Source of the DNA: Halorubrum sp. F4
GTDB taxonomy: Archaea; Halobacteriota; Halobacteria; Halobacteriales; Haloferacaceae
Assembly (NCBI RefSeq): GCF_027257195.1
Contig: NZ_JAPDFS010000002.1
Coordinates: 30,343-88,387, forward strand
Direction of reading: 5' to 3'
DNA: 58,045 nucleotides
Shown one piece after another: positions 29,240 to 37,461 of the stretch. The notes under the pieces were generated by a model. That model saw only the letters and a list, made by a program, of their open reading frames with translations, did not search any database and was not told the origin of the DNA. The stretch's first letter is position 1. The number at the start of each line of letters is the position of its first letter. The translations under genes were made by a program, and so were the position numbers.

Positions 29240-29448
29240 ATGACTGAGCTCCTTGAGGAGACGTACGTTGCGGCGCTGCAGCGTGATTTCGTAGATGTTT
29301 CCCCGGAGGCATGCTCGTAGGTGTGGTTCGACGACCACCCTGCTGGTTTAGAACAACAACCGACGAAAACTACCCCTCAGTTAGCCCTCCGCCGGATCTC
29401 CTCGACGAGTTCAAACAGTTGCACGACGGACAGTACCGACTCTCGTGA
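29240..29448 (+). pseudogene. DUF488-like protein, frameshifted and truncated
   Basis: Coding starts MTELLEETYVAALQRDFVDV and hits a stop at 29318. A one-base shift near 29310 continues the protein as LVGVVRRPPCWFRTTTDENY followed by PSVSPPPDLLDEFKQLHDGQ. The VGVVRRP-WF-DEN pattern is typical of haloarchaeal DUF488-like proteins, which are normally about 120 residues. The C-terminal half is missing. Confidence 0.5.
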
Positions 29449-29465
29449 CCGGCTGGATCCGTCAC

Positions 29466-30236
29466 TCACCGCTGCGTCTGGCCACCATCGACGGGAAGCG
29501 CGTGCCCAGTGACGAACGAAGCGTCGTCCGAGCAGAGCCACACGATCACGCTCGCCACTTCGGCGGGATCGGCCGGTCGACCCATCGGCACGCCGGCGGT
29601 GACTTCATCCTGCTCCTCGGGAGACATCGACTGGAGGGCACGTGTGTTAACGATTGTCGGACAGACTGCATTAACTCTGATACCGTCTGCGGCGAATTCG
29701 AGCGTGACCGACCGCGTGAGCCCGACAACGCCGTGTTTGCTCGCGCTGTAGGGCGTCCGACCGGGACTGCCCCGTATCCCGGCGTGTGAGGCAGTGTTGA
29801 CGATAGCCCCGCCACCGGAGTCCAGAAGAGCCGGTATCTCATGTTTCAGCCCGAGCCACACGCCTTTCTGGGAGATGCTGGTGACGCGGTCCCAATCCTG
29901 CTCGGAGATGTCGGTTACTGGCGCGGGATCGGCTCCGGTGGCGACGTTGTTCACTGCGAAATCGAGGCGGCCATACTCTTCAAGCGCACGCTCAATCATC
30001 GCCTTGACCTCAGTGGAGTCGCTGACATCAGTGCGGACGAACGTTGCGTTCCCGCCGTCGTTTTCGATGCGGCTGACTGTCTCTCCGCCAGCCTCGTCGT
30101 CGATATCCACGACAACGACATCGGCTCCCTCGTCGGCGAATCGCTCCGCAGTCGCTCTGCCGATCCCCGACCCCGCACCCGCTACCAACGCGACACCGTC
30201 ACTAAAGTTCCGCGAAATGCTGCTGAAAGACACCAT
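29466..30236 (-). CDS. Short-chain dehydrogenase/reductase
   Basis: This 256-residue classical SDR has the Rossmann GAGSGIGRA near residue 20, VVVVDIDDEAGG with the acidic residue that favours NAD(H), NNVATGAD, the catalytic Ser in VNTASHAGIRG and the active-site pair in PYSASKHGVVGL (Tyr-x3-Lys). The C terminus GHALPVDGGQT is standard. The substrate is not deducible. It is transcribed alone, with an AT-rich promoter stretch just upstream (CCATTTATAACC). Confidence 0.88.
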   Translation of the reverse strand: MVSFSSISRNFSDGVALVAGAGSGIGRATAERFADEGADVVVVDIDDEAGGETVSRIENDGGNATFVRTDVSDSTEVKAMIERALEEYGRLDFAVNNVATGADPAPVTDISEQDWDRVTSISQKGVWLGLKHEIPALLDSGGGAIVNTASHAGIRGSPGRTPYSASKHGVVGLTRSVTLEFAADGIRVNAVCPTIVNTRALQSMSPEEQDEVTAGVPMGRPADPAEVASVIVWLCSDDASFVTGHALPVDGGQTQR

Positions 30237-30397
30237 TTATAACCTTCGCCGGAGCGTCCGATACCCGTGAAATCCGCCACCGTGTACCGAAATTACAGAG
30301 TCGTGAAATCTAGTGAGAACACTGGAAAACCGGTGTGGAGGTGGGGGTCTGGCGATGATCCCAATGTCCTACTATCTGCGTTTCATAGGTACTGGCA

Positions 30398-30631
30398 ATG
30401 GCGAATTCGCGGCGGCCCATCGCACCAGCTGAAGAAAATGTCCTCAATCATCTTGAGGCATATCTCGAAGAACTGGGCGATACCAACCCGCTTACGCGTG
30501 AGATAGCTATCACATACCTCGAAGATCACGGAATCAAGCCTGCCGACGGACGCGATATAATCAAACAGCTACTCCTGAAGGGGTATCTGTATGAGGTTGG
30601 TGACGAAATTCGGATTCCACCACGCTCGTGA
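30398..30631 (+). CDS. Small winged-helix-like protein
   Basis: The 77-residue protein is mostly helical (EENVLNHLEAYLEELGDTNP, then AITYLEDHGIKPADGRDIIK) and ends in a short two-strand hairpin (GYLYEVGDEIRIPP), the shape of a minimal winged helix. No family name is recognised. It could be a small transcription factor. It stands alone, 156 bp upstream of the padR-like gene. Confidence 0.55.
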   Translation: MANSRRPIAPAEENVLNHLEAYLEELGDTNPLTREIAITYLEDHGIKPADGRDIIKQLLLKGYLYEVGDEIRIPPRS

Positions 30632-30786
30632 CGAGTTGGTACGTCTGTTGTCTATCAGACTCTTCTCTCTCTCTTATCGCTAGTTCACGCCTGTACCAAA
30701 CACAACAGATCTTCCCCAGATGGTTCGTTACTTCCGATATACCAGAAATCGATAGTATTTCATGAATATAACTCGAGACGCGAACG

Positions 30787-31068
30787 ATGTACGATCTCAC
30801 TGGCTTTCAGCGCGATCTCCTGTATGTTATTGCCGGGCTTGAGGACCCACACGGGCTCGCAATCAAAGACGAACTCGAAGACTACTACGAAAAAGAGATC
30901 CATCACGGGCGGCTGTATCCAAATCTCGACACACTTGTCGAGAAGGGGCTGGTCGAAAAAAGTCAGCGTGATCGACGAACTAACGAGTATACCACCACTC
31001 GTCGAGGAACTCGAGAGATCGAGGCCCGAGTAGAGTGGGAAAACCAGTACATCGATCACGCAAACTGA
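30787..31068 (+). CDS. PadR-family transcriptional regulator
   Basis: This 93-residue winged helix of the short PadR type has the family pattern: LTGFQRDLLYVIAGLEDPHG, then HHGRLYPNLDTLVEKGLVEK and the wing DRRTNEYTTTRRGTREIE. It lacks the C-terminal dimerisation helices of PadR-s2 proteins. The second MITE begins 6 bp after its stop, so a former downstream partner may have been displaced. Confidence 0.8.
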   Translation: MYDLTGFQRDLLYVIAGLEDPHGLAIKDELEDYYEKEIHHGRLYPNLDTLVEKGLVEKSQRDRRTNEYTTTRRGTREIEARVEWENQYIDHAN

Positions 31069-31073
31069 CACCC

Positions 31074-31296
31074 CATCCGTCTTTAGTTAATACTATCAGT
31101 AATACTCGGTAGCCGTGGTTTTCGCCCAAATACGGCCTAGCCACACCAGCTACGGCAATAGAAGGGCGTTTGTGATGGTTACTTATCGCTCGATCTCGCC
31201 AGTACTGGTGTCTCATCTGTATCTTCTCCCGCCTCTAATACTGACAAGCATACTTTTGAGAATTGTATCACTCTCAAGCTTAACTAAAGACGAATG
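31074..31296. mobile_element. 223-bp MITE with ISH8-type ends, second copy
   Basis: The ends CATCCGTCTTTAGTTAA and TTAACTAAAGACGAATG are inverted repeats matching the ISH8-type element. Its length equals that of the copy at 3515-3737 and the interior is similar though clearly diverged (TAATACTATCAGTAATACTC near the left end). The flanking 10-mers (ACTGACACCC and GTCTGGCACC) are not duplicates. It truncates the halocyanin-like gene to its right. Confidence 0.85.
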
Positions 31297-31519
31297 GTCT
31301 GGCACCTATACGTACGTCTGTACACCGCATGAGGTGGTCGGCATGAAGGGTGCCATTCACGTAGAGTTATCTTCTCTCCGCCCTGATGACGAGGTCTTAG
31401 CCTTACTATTTCCAGCCGGCGAAAACGCTACGAGACCATCGGGTGACCGCTCTCTTCTACCCGAGATAGCGTCCGTCACACGGACTCCCGAGCCGGTTCC
31501 TCCGTCGGATCGATGCTGA
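31297..31519 (+). pseudogene. Halocyanin (blue copper protein) C-terminal fragment
   Basis: Directly after the MITE the frame reads SGTYTYVCTPHEVVGMKGAI, the type-1 copper loop of plastocyanin-like proteins (Cys-x2-His-x4-Met). The first His ligand and the rest of the domain are gone. The frame continues about 45 residues past the normal end, antisense to the end of the transporter gene at 31476. Halocyanins donate electrons to nitrite reductase and terminal oxidases, so this may be the lost partner of the nearby nirK. Confidence 0.7.
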
Positions 31520-32660
31520 AAAACACCCGTCCGAGTGCCCGTGCCATTCCGACAAGCGTCAGCGCCCACACCACCAGCGCAAACCAACTCCAGTACACAG
31601 GCACGACGGAAAGCAGTCCGAAGGTTCCAATCCCGGCGAGATTCAGCGTACACGCCGTGTACATCCCCATCGGGAACACCCGCCCCCACGCAGTCGGCGA
31701 GTACGTGTGAACCCCCCTACCGAATCCGAGCCGCAACCACGGGGCCACAATCACCCAAATTGGCGGTCGGCCGTCGACCCCATCGGTGAGGAACTTCCAG
31801 ACGTCAATCGCGAGCAGCAGGGGGATCCACCAAGAGGCGATCGCCCACGCGAGGAACGTTACGCCGACTATCACTGGTGCATACGGTTCCCAGCCTTGAA
31901 ACGCCACCAGCCCCGGGCCGAGCGTCGTCCCCGCGAGCGTCGTGATCGCCGCCGCGCCCATCGTGATCCAATACGGGCCGGTCCAATCGTCCGGGCGGAT
32001 GGGGCCATCGAGGAGTCGATAGCTGACGACAGTAACGACGACGAAGTAGAGGACATACCCAGAGCCGAAGTAGCTCATGCTCAACAGGACGACTACGTTT
32101 CCGTACCCTGCCAGCGGTTCAGCAAGCAACCCGCCGAGGACTGCGAGCGACTGCATGCAGACGATCACGAGCAAGAAGGCGCCGTCGATCCGCTCGCTCA
32201 CACCCGCCTTTCCCGTGCCGATGATCTCGGTTACAAACAGGTAGTACAGCAGCAGTGGCGTGGCGACGACGGTCACGCCCCACATCGCGGCCGCCACCGC
32301 GACAATATCGAAGAACAGCAGAAACTGAACCCCGATGGTATTCGTGGCAACAATGAAGGTCAGCGTGCCCCAGTGTCGGTCTCGGTTCCGTAGATCGGCG
32401 AGCGTGCGTTTGGGAAAGGCCGCAGCTCGAACTGCGAACAGCGCAAGCAACAACGCGTAACAGGCGACGTTGAACACCGCTAGCGGCCGCGCGATAATTG
32501 TGATACCCAGCTCGAAGAAGGAAATTGAGACGATCCCAGTCGACATGACGAATCCGAAGTATGCCGGGTCGAGTATCTTGAGAGCGCTACCGAGAGAGGC
32601 AGCGAGTGTCTCCCTGTTAACAGAGGTAGACCGGTCGTCGATTCCGGATGAATTGGTCAT
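31476..32660 (-). CDS. TDT-family transporter (tellurite-resistance/dicarboxylate, SLAC1-like)
   Basis: This 394-residue membrane protein with about ten hydrophobic segments is of the TDT/SLAC1 fold. The first helix has DPAYFGFVMSTGIVSIS and the last part has GRVFPMGMYTACTLNLAGIG, both characteristic of TehA/Mae1-like channels for anions such as malate, sulfite or nitrate. The substrate is unknown. The C terminus overlaps the halocyanin fragment on the other strand. A NarO-type palindrome lies 114 bp upstream but is placed better for the divergent haemoglobin gene. Confidence 0.8.
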   Translation of the reverse strand: MTNSSGIDDRSTSVNRETLAASLGSALKILDPAYFGFVMSTGIVSISFFELGITIIARPLAVFNVACYALLLALFAVRAAAFPKRTLADLRNRDRHWGTLTFIVATNTIGVQFLLFFDIVAVAAAMWGVTVVATPLLLYYLFVTEIIGTGKAGVSERIDGAFLLVIVCMQSLAVLGGLLAEPLAGYGNVVVLLSMSYFGSGYVLYFVVVTVVSYRLLDGPIRPDDWTGPYWITMGAAAITTLAGTTLGPGLVAFQGWEPYAPVIVGVTFLAWAIASWWIPLLLAIDVWKFLTDGVDGRPPIWVIVAPWLRLGFGRGVHTYSPTAWGRVFPMGMYTACTLNLAGIGTFGLLSVVPVYWSWFALVVWALTLVGMARALGRVFFSIDPTEEPARESV

Positions 32661-32774
32661 TTCAGTCGCTCAAAGTGGGGGTCGATCCCACCGTATTGTC
32701 GGATTTTGGCCGGGCGGATGGTAAATGGGTACCGTTACGAGATCACACCTAACCACATCCCGGAAGACATTCAC

Positions 32775-32786
32775 CGAACATGTTCT
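32775..32786. promoter_or_regulatory. NarO-type palindrome, site 1 (truncated haemoglobin)
   Basis: CGAACATGTTCT fits CGAAC-N4-GTTCG with one mismatch. With the GTG start at 32826 the gap to the gene is 39 bp, the same as at the other sites, which decides that start. Confidence 0.75.
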
Positions 32787-32825
32787 TTCGGAGCAGTCTT
32801 ATTCTTGAGATATTAAGTGACAGTA

Positions 32826-33191
32826 GTGGCGAAAACGCAAACAATCTACGCAAGGATCGGCGGAAATGAAGCTGTCGAATCTGTCGTGGCCGATTTTTAT
32901 GATCGTGTCTTCTCAGATTCACTTCTTCAGCCGTATTTCGAAGATATCGACCGTGATGCGCTGTACGCTCACCAAGTACAATTCATAAGTGCCGTAGCAG
33001 GCGGCCCGGTATCATACGACGGCGCCGATATGCAGGCTGCTCACGAGGGAATGGGAATCACCGGGGAAGCCTTCGGTCGCGTTGCGACATACCTCGCCGA
33101 AGCGCTCAGAGAGAACGGTGTCACCGAGGACGACGTCGACGCGATCCTCGATGAAGTCGGTGCGCTCAAGCCGGATGTCGTGGCCCAGTAA
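32826..33191 (+). CDS. Group I truncated haemoglobin
   Basis: The start at GTG 32826 (MAKTQTIYARIGGNEAVESV) is preferred over GTG 32817 because it keeps the 39-bp spacing to the palindrome. The 121-residue protein is a 2-on-2 globin. VADFYDRVFSDSLLQPYFED covers helices B-E, with the family Tyr in FYDRVF. The proximal haem His lies in QAAHEGMGITGEAF, and the GALKPDVVAQ tail closes the domain. Such globins bind O2 and NO and can dioxygenate NO to nitrate. Its place in a nitrite-reducing island with a NarO-type site suggests NO detoxification. Confidence 0.87.
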   Translation: MAKTQTIYARIGGNEAVESVVADFYDRVFSDSLLQPYFEDIDRDALYAHQVQFISAVAGGPVSYDGADMQAAHEGMGITGEAFGRVATYLAEALRENGVTEDDVDAILDEVGALKPDVVAQ

Positions 33192-33236
33192 ACGCATGTA
33201 AGTCGAGAGGTCTTTCTGAGGAGCTTTTTTCACAAC

Positions 33237-33578
33237 TCACTGCTGGACGCGATACACGTAGCCGCCACAACCGCACTGATCGACGACGCTGGTCTCTGCG
33301 TCCGGGTAGTGGTCGTGGATCGGCGCCTCAAGGTACTCCTCGGGAGTGCCGTGGTTCGGATGCGTGACGAGGTTGACGTGGTAGTCAGGTTCCGTCTGAT
33401 TGATCGCCGCAAGGGCGTGCTCGATTAGCGTCTCTCGATCGTCAGCGTACCGTTCCTGTTCGAGGTTTGCGGACCACGACGCATCATGCTCCTCATCGAG
33501 AAATGAGGGTGCCAACTCGTTGGTTTCGGAGGCAGCCGTGGTACGTTCGCGGTCTGATTGCTGGTTCCGTGTGGACAT
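33237..33578 (-). CDS. CGCGG-type putative rSAM-modified RiPP-like protein
   Basis: The 113-residue protein starts at MSTRNQQSDRERTT. The core HDASWSANLEQERYADDRET, a helical section and HVNLVTHPNHGTPEEYLEAP lead to the C terminus SVVDQCGCGGYVYRV. The CGCGG string near the C terminus marks a haloarchaeal family proposed to be ribosomal peptides modified by radical-SAM enzymes. No radical-SAM gene is present in this window, so a maturase would have to act from elsewhere. A perfect NarO-type palindrome ends 38 bp before the start, which ties the gene to the denitrification regulon. Confidence 0.7.
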   Translation of the reverse strand: MSTRNQQSDRERTTAASETNELAPSFLDEEHDASWSANLEQERYADDRETLIEHALAAINQTEPDYHVNLVTHPNHGTPEEYLEAPIHDHYPDAETSVVDQCGCGGYVYRVQQ

Positions 33579-33616
33579 GAGAATATGTATGAGACGGACA
33601 CGCCTCCATGTCTGTG

Positions 33617-33628
33617 CGAACATGTTCG
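33617..33628. promoter_or_regulatory. NarO-type palindrome, site 2 (CGCGG protein)
   Basis: CGAACATGTTCG is a perfect palindrome, 38 bp upstream of the minus-strand start at 33578. Confidence 0.8.
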
Positions 33629-33718
33629 CTACGTTCCGCTTTGCGGAGAGCCAGGTCGGGGGTCACGGGTGCAATCCCGACGACCTCCCATTCGTCACGA
33701 ATCGTTGAGACCGACGCT

Positions 33719-34390
33719 CTACGTATCGGTGTCTGTGCCGGGATCGAATTCGAGCGGATTTCGAGGGAGATCGTCGACGAACTCCCGGACGATCGTTCGT
33801 TCCACGCGTTGGAGTGTCTCGCTGCACGTGGATTTCGCGATCCCGACGTGTTCGGCGACCTCTGTCAACGTACAGGTGCGTGGCACGTCGTAGTAACCGC
33901 GTTCGACCGCCTCGAACAACAGCTCTCGCTGCCGCTCGGTGAGCGATTCAGCCGGGTTCAGCCGCTGTTGAACGTACTCGACATCGAACTCCGCACCGAC
34001 GCCTCGAAGCATCTTCCCGAAGTCGGCGATGCGCTCGTGGGCGCCGGTGACGTCGATTCGGGCCACTCCGTTCTCGATCTCAACGGGCATCTCGATCGGG
34101 ATGCCGGCCTGCCGTGCAGCCGCCATCAACAGCGGTGCATGTGCCTCGACTTGGACGGTGGCAACCCCGTCACTCAACGCCATTACCGAGACTTCCTCGA
34201 TCGTGTCGTGGACCGTTATCGCGTCCAGAATTTCATCAATATCGTCAGCGGTGATCTTCACGAGCGCGAACCCCGCACCGTCTCCGGGGGTCGCACTGAG
34301 TACCTGAATCCGTGCTTCCGGGAAGTCCCGAGAGACCTCACCGACCCACGGTCCGTCTGGGAGATCAACGTTGAGTCGAGCCTGTGCCAT
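33719..34390 (-). CDS. HTH_10 (bacterio-opsin-activator-type) transcriptional regulator
   Basis: Started at MAQARLNVDLPDGPWVG, 223 residues. The N-terminal 150 residues form a ligand-binding-like region with two similar beta-rich halves. The C terminus is HTH_10: LTERQRELLFEAVERGYYDV, then TLTEVAEHVGIAKSTCSETL. DmsR and NarO of haloarchaea belong to this class, but NarO carries an N-terminal Cys cluster, and here the only Cys residues are two within the HTH. It may therefore sense a small molecule rather than redox state. The gene stands in the island next to the CGCGG and haemoglobin genes. Confidence 0.82.
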   Translation of the reverse strand: MAQARLNVDLPDGPWVGEVSRDFPEARIQVLSATPGDGAGFALVKITADDIDEILDAITVHDTIEEVSVMALSDGVATVQVEAHAPLLMAAARQAGIPIEMPVEIENGVARIDVTGAHERIADFGKMLRGVGAEFDVEYVQQRLNPAESLTERQRELLFEAVERGYYDVPRTCTLTEVAEHVGIAKSTCSETLQRVERTIVREFVDDLPRNPLEFDPGTDTDT

Positions 34391-34595
34391 ATTCACCATT
34401 CGCTGTCACCGGGGAAATGGATTCGTCTTCGTACCCCGATCTCAGTGGATATCGGTTCGTCAGATCGGAGGCGAACGGAGACTCTCACGTGGATTTGGAG
34501 ATGAGTGCCGCTTCGTATCCCACGGAGTGAGAGTCATCCTATCCCTTTTCGGTCTTTCTGCGAGAATATGAGAACACACCGGAATATCGATTACC

Positions 34596-34883
34596 ATGAC
34601 AAATACAAAATCAGATATAGCAGTCACATTCAATCCACAAGAATGGGTCGACGGACCGTACCACCTAGACGATGGGGCAGACAAACAACTGACTCCCGCC
34701 AAAAATCGGGAACCAGTAACGTTCGAAATACCCTGGGAGGACGGAACTGACGAGGAGGGAACTGTGTTCCCGGACGAATCGTACGAGGCGAATCAGTTAC
34801 AATCGCACCCTGCTGCTCCGGAGTGGGTCCGAAATTGGGATGGGCCATACTACGTTCGGACAAAATCGGTTGCCGACGAGTAA
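34596..34883 (+). CDS. Acidic protein of unknown function
   Basis: This 95-residue, strongly acidic, single-domain protein has aromatic motifs (WVDGPYHLDDG, APEWVRNWDGPYYVRT) spaced like paired beta strands. No known family is recognised. It lies 51 bp upstream of the membrane-protein gene at 34935 on the same strand and may be cotranscribed with it. No NarO-type site is found upstream. Confidence 0.55.
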   Translation: MTNTKSDIAVTFNPQEWVDGPYHLDDGADKQLTPAKNREPVTFEIPWEDGTDEEGTVFPDESYEANQLQSHPAAPEWVRNWDGPYYVRTKSVADE

Positions 34884-34934
34884 CGGGCAATTGACAGAAC
34901 AGATCAAGTACCTCGAGAATAGCAGAAGTGAACC

Positions 34935-36152
34935 ATGGCCGCTGAAATCTCACGCTGGTCGCGTCGATACGTTCTCATCGGGGTGATCGCACTCTGTTGT
35001 TGGCAGGTTGCCACTGTTGCTGGCCTCCCGCGACGCACGACGGTGGCGTTGGGCGTGTTCGGGTTCGTGTTCCACGTCATCTTCGGCAAATCCTACGCCC
35101 TCGTGCCGGCGTACTTCGACGCTGATCTCGTCTTCGAACACGCCCCGATGGTCCAGTTTCCCTTCATCGTTATGGGGACTGCGTGTTTCGCGCTCGACCC
35201 GCTTCTCGTTCGTCGCTTCCGTGTCGACCTCGGCGTTCTCGGCGGTGTGCTCTGGGCGGTCGGCGTCGCCGTGTTCGTCGGATCAATCGTACTGACGATC
35301 GCCGGACCACTCCGACGCGGGACGACTGGAACCGGGGATCACAACGCCGACCGACGGCCGCTCGACCGATTCGCGAATCGCTTCGTCCCGATCGTTCTCC
35401 TGTATCTCCTCGCCGGTAGCTACGAGAACGTCGCCGGACAGGCCAGCGAACTCCCGCCGCTGATCGGCGTCCAGGCTGCCGCAACGCATCTCTTGGCCGC
35501 CGGGGCTGCGACGTTGCTCGTGGTCACGCTCGGCTTTCGACTGCTTCCGCGGTTCCTCGGCGCACATCCGACCCGATCGTCGGCCGCCCTTGTCCTACCC
35601 GTTGCCGCGACTGCCCCCGGGATCATCGCCGGCGGGTTCGTCGACGAACGATTGCTCCCACTCGGTGCCGCTCTGATGGTGATCGCGATGGTCGGCTTCG
35701 CGCTCGTCGTCTTCGGAATGTGGTTCCAGTCCGACAAACGCCGAATCGGATTGTACGCCCTTCTCCCAAGCGCGACGTTCGGCGTCATCGGCGTCCTTTT
35801 CGGCGGTCTCTTCGCAGTCGGCGGAACGTCTCCGGCGTTGATCGAGACCCACCTCCGAGTCAACCTGCTCGGCTTTCTCGGCCTGATGATCGTCGGAACA
35901 TCGTTTCAGTTCTATCCGCCGCGGCTGGGCGCGTTTCCCGGGTCGTCGAACCGTTCCGCGAGCGTAGCGATCGCTGCGCTCGCTTGCGGACTCGGGATTG
36001 AGATCCTCGGTGCCGCTGTGATCGCCGTCTTCAATTCCTCGACGGCGTCTCTTTCGACACAAGCGATCACTCTCGGCCGTTGGCTCACGCTCTTTGGTGC
36101 GTTCGGGTACGCGTACCTCATCGCGAGTGTGTTCAGGGCACGATCGACATGA
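34935..36152 (+). CDS. Polytopic membrane protein, NnrS/haem-copper-oxidase-like
   Basis: This 405-residue protein has about twelve hydrophobic segments. GVFGFVFHVIFGKSYALVPA matches GVFGFVCPMVFGMAYLLLPS of the protein at 49214, so the two are paralogues. Conserved His residues in FHVIFGK, EHAPMV, ATHLLA and ETHLRVN lie within or next to membrane helices, as in NnrS and subunit-I-like proteins. NnrS-type proteins help cells cope with nitrosative stress. The role here is inferred from that likeness and from the denitrification neighbours. The TnpB element lies just downstream. Confidence 0.6.
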   Translation: MAAEISRWSRRYVLIGVIALCCWQVATVAGLPRRTTVALGVFGFVFHVIFGKSYALVPAYFDADLVFEHAPMVQFPFIVMGTACFALDPLLVRRFRVDLGVLGGVLWAVGVAVFVGSIVLTIAGPLRRGTTGTGDHNADRRPLDRFANRFVPIVLLYLLAGSYENVAGQASELPPLIGVQAAATHLLAAGAATLLVVTLGFRLLPRFLGAHPTRSSAALVLPVAATAPGIIAGGFVDERLLPLGAALMVIAMVGFALVVFGMWFQSDKRRIGLYALLPSATFGVIGVLFGGLFAVGGTSPALIETHLRVNLLGFLGLMIVGTSFQFYPPRLGAFPGSSNRSASVAIAALACGLGIEILGAAVIAVFNSSTASLSTQAITLGRWLTLFGAFGYAYLIASVFRARST

Positions 36153-36219
36153 TCTTCTCGGTCAACTCGGCCGTATCAAATCGTCTTATCTAAACGGGGT
36201 ACTTCTAGTGAACTACCCC

Positions 36220-36275
36220 ACCCTACTCGCTCACGGCTGACGCCGTTCGCTCCTTGAGGGTGGGGCTTCCTGTTT
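36220..36275 (-). repeat. TnpB-element 3' hairpin, likely reRNA/omegaRNA scaffold
   Basis: Read on the minus strand, GAAGCCCCACCCTCAAGGAG pairs with GAGCGAGTAGGGTGGGG across a loop that contains the tnpB stop codon. In IS605-type elements the 3' end of tnpB overlaps the guide-RNA scaffold and the transposon right end. The guide would be read from sequence left of about 36205. Confidence 0.55.
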
Positions 36276-37452
36276 CAACGACGCACTTTGCAGATACCGA
36301 GGTATCCACAGGGAGCGCAGTCTCCACAGGCGTTGATTCGGAGCGTCCCGCTCCTAACCGCTTCCTGATACCGCGAGAAAGAATGTTCCACGCCGCGTTC
36401 GCGTCCCTATCCGCTTCAAACCCACACGCCGGGCACGAGTGTTCCCGGATCCACAACGGCTTCTCGGTTGAAACGCCGCAGGACGCGCACTCTTTCGTCG
36501 TCCCTCTCGGGTTCACAGCGACGAAGTGTGTCCCTTCGCGTTTACACTTGTACTCCAGCATCCGCAGGAACGTCCCCCACGCTGCACCTGCGCGGTTCCG
36601 AGAGTTGCCCGGTAGCTCGACCAACCCCTTTGCGTCCAAATCCTCTACGGCCACGAGGTCGTATTCGCGGGCATAGTAGTTCGAGAGTTTGTGAAGAAAG
36701 TCGCGGCGCTTGTTCTTCAACTCGGCGTAGCGTTCGGCCACAACTCGGCGCTGTTTCTCCCAATTCGCAGACCGGTGCTGTTTCCGCGAGAGGTTGCGTT
36801 GGGCGCGTTCCAACCGCTCCCGCTCGGCGGACAGGTCGAGAGATTCGACGGCGGTTCCGTCCGTGTCGTGGGCGTACTTGAGAATCCCCACGTCGATGCC
36901 AACGCACTTCTCGGGATTCTCCGGCTTCTCCGGTGGGTTGTTTGGGGTTTCGACACCGAGGATGGCGTACCACTTACCGGTCGGTTCGCGTTTGACGGTG
37001 ACGGTCTTGATTTCGGCGTCGTCGGGGAGGTCGCGGTGGAAGGTGATGGGGATTTCTCCGAGCTTCGAGAGCCACAGTCGGGTCCGACCGCTCGTGTTCT
37101 TGAGCTTGAAGCCGGATTGACTGTAGGTGAAACTGCGGTACTCACCCGGTACTTTCCACTTGAGCGTCCCAACGCGGTAGCCGTTCTCTTTCCGGCCCTG
37201 GAGTGTCGAGAGGTTGTCGTACAACCGCTGAACGACCTTCTGTAGCACCTTCGAGTGAACGGTTTTTAGGTCGCTCCACCACTTCTTGAGACTCGGCAGG
37301 AGTTTCTGTTCAGAGTACGACGAGGTGTCGTCGTTCCGATTCAGGCGGTGGAGGAAGTGGTTGTAGACCTGTCTACAGGTATCGACAGTCCACGCTAACT
37401 GTTCTTCGAGGGCGTCGGACGGTCGAAGTCGATACCTGTAGTTGTAGTTCAT
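36223..37452 (-). CDS. tnpB: RNA-guided endonuclease TnpB
   Basis: This 409-residue protein has an N-terminal OrfB_IS605 helical region (YRYRLRPSDALEEQLAWTVD). The RuvC-like nuclease has its first Asp in CVGIDVGILKYA and Glu in LVAVEDLDAKGLVEL. A zinc-finger insert (CASCGVSTEK ... CPACGFEADRDANAAWNIL) carries two Cys pairs and the last catalytic Asp. All three catalytic acids and four Cys are present, so it should be active. TnpB cuts DNA next to a short motif under guidance of RNA from the element end. The upstream DUF2080 gene ends 9 bp before the start. Confidence 0.9.
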   Translation of the reverse strand: MNYNYRYRLRPSDALEEQLAWTVDTCRQVYNHFLHRLNRNDDTSSYSEQKLLPSLKKWWSDLKTVHSKVLQKVVQRLYDNLSTLQGRKENGYRVGTLKWKVPGEYRSFTYSQSGFKLKNTSGRTRLWLSKLGEIPITFHRDLPDDAEIKTVTVKREPTGKWYAILGVETPNNPPEKPENPEKCVGIDVGILKYAHDTDGTAVESLDLSAERERLERAQRNLSRKQHRSANWEKQRRVVAERYAELKNKRRDFLHKLSNYYAREYDLVAVEDLDAKGLVELPGNSRNRAGAAWGTFLRMLEYKCKREGTHFVAVNPRGTTKECASCGVSTEKPLWIREHSCPACGFEADRDANAAWNILSRGIRKRLGAGRSESTPVETALPVDTSVSAKCVVETGSPTLKERTASAVSE

Positions 37453-37461
37453 CGGGTGGTG

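Noticed and set aside
3515..31296. Inversion or deletion by recombination between the two 223-bp MITEs
   Set aside because: Exchange would leave matching 10-bp flanks in crossed pairs; none of the four flanks match in either orientation.
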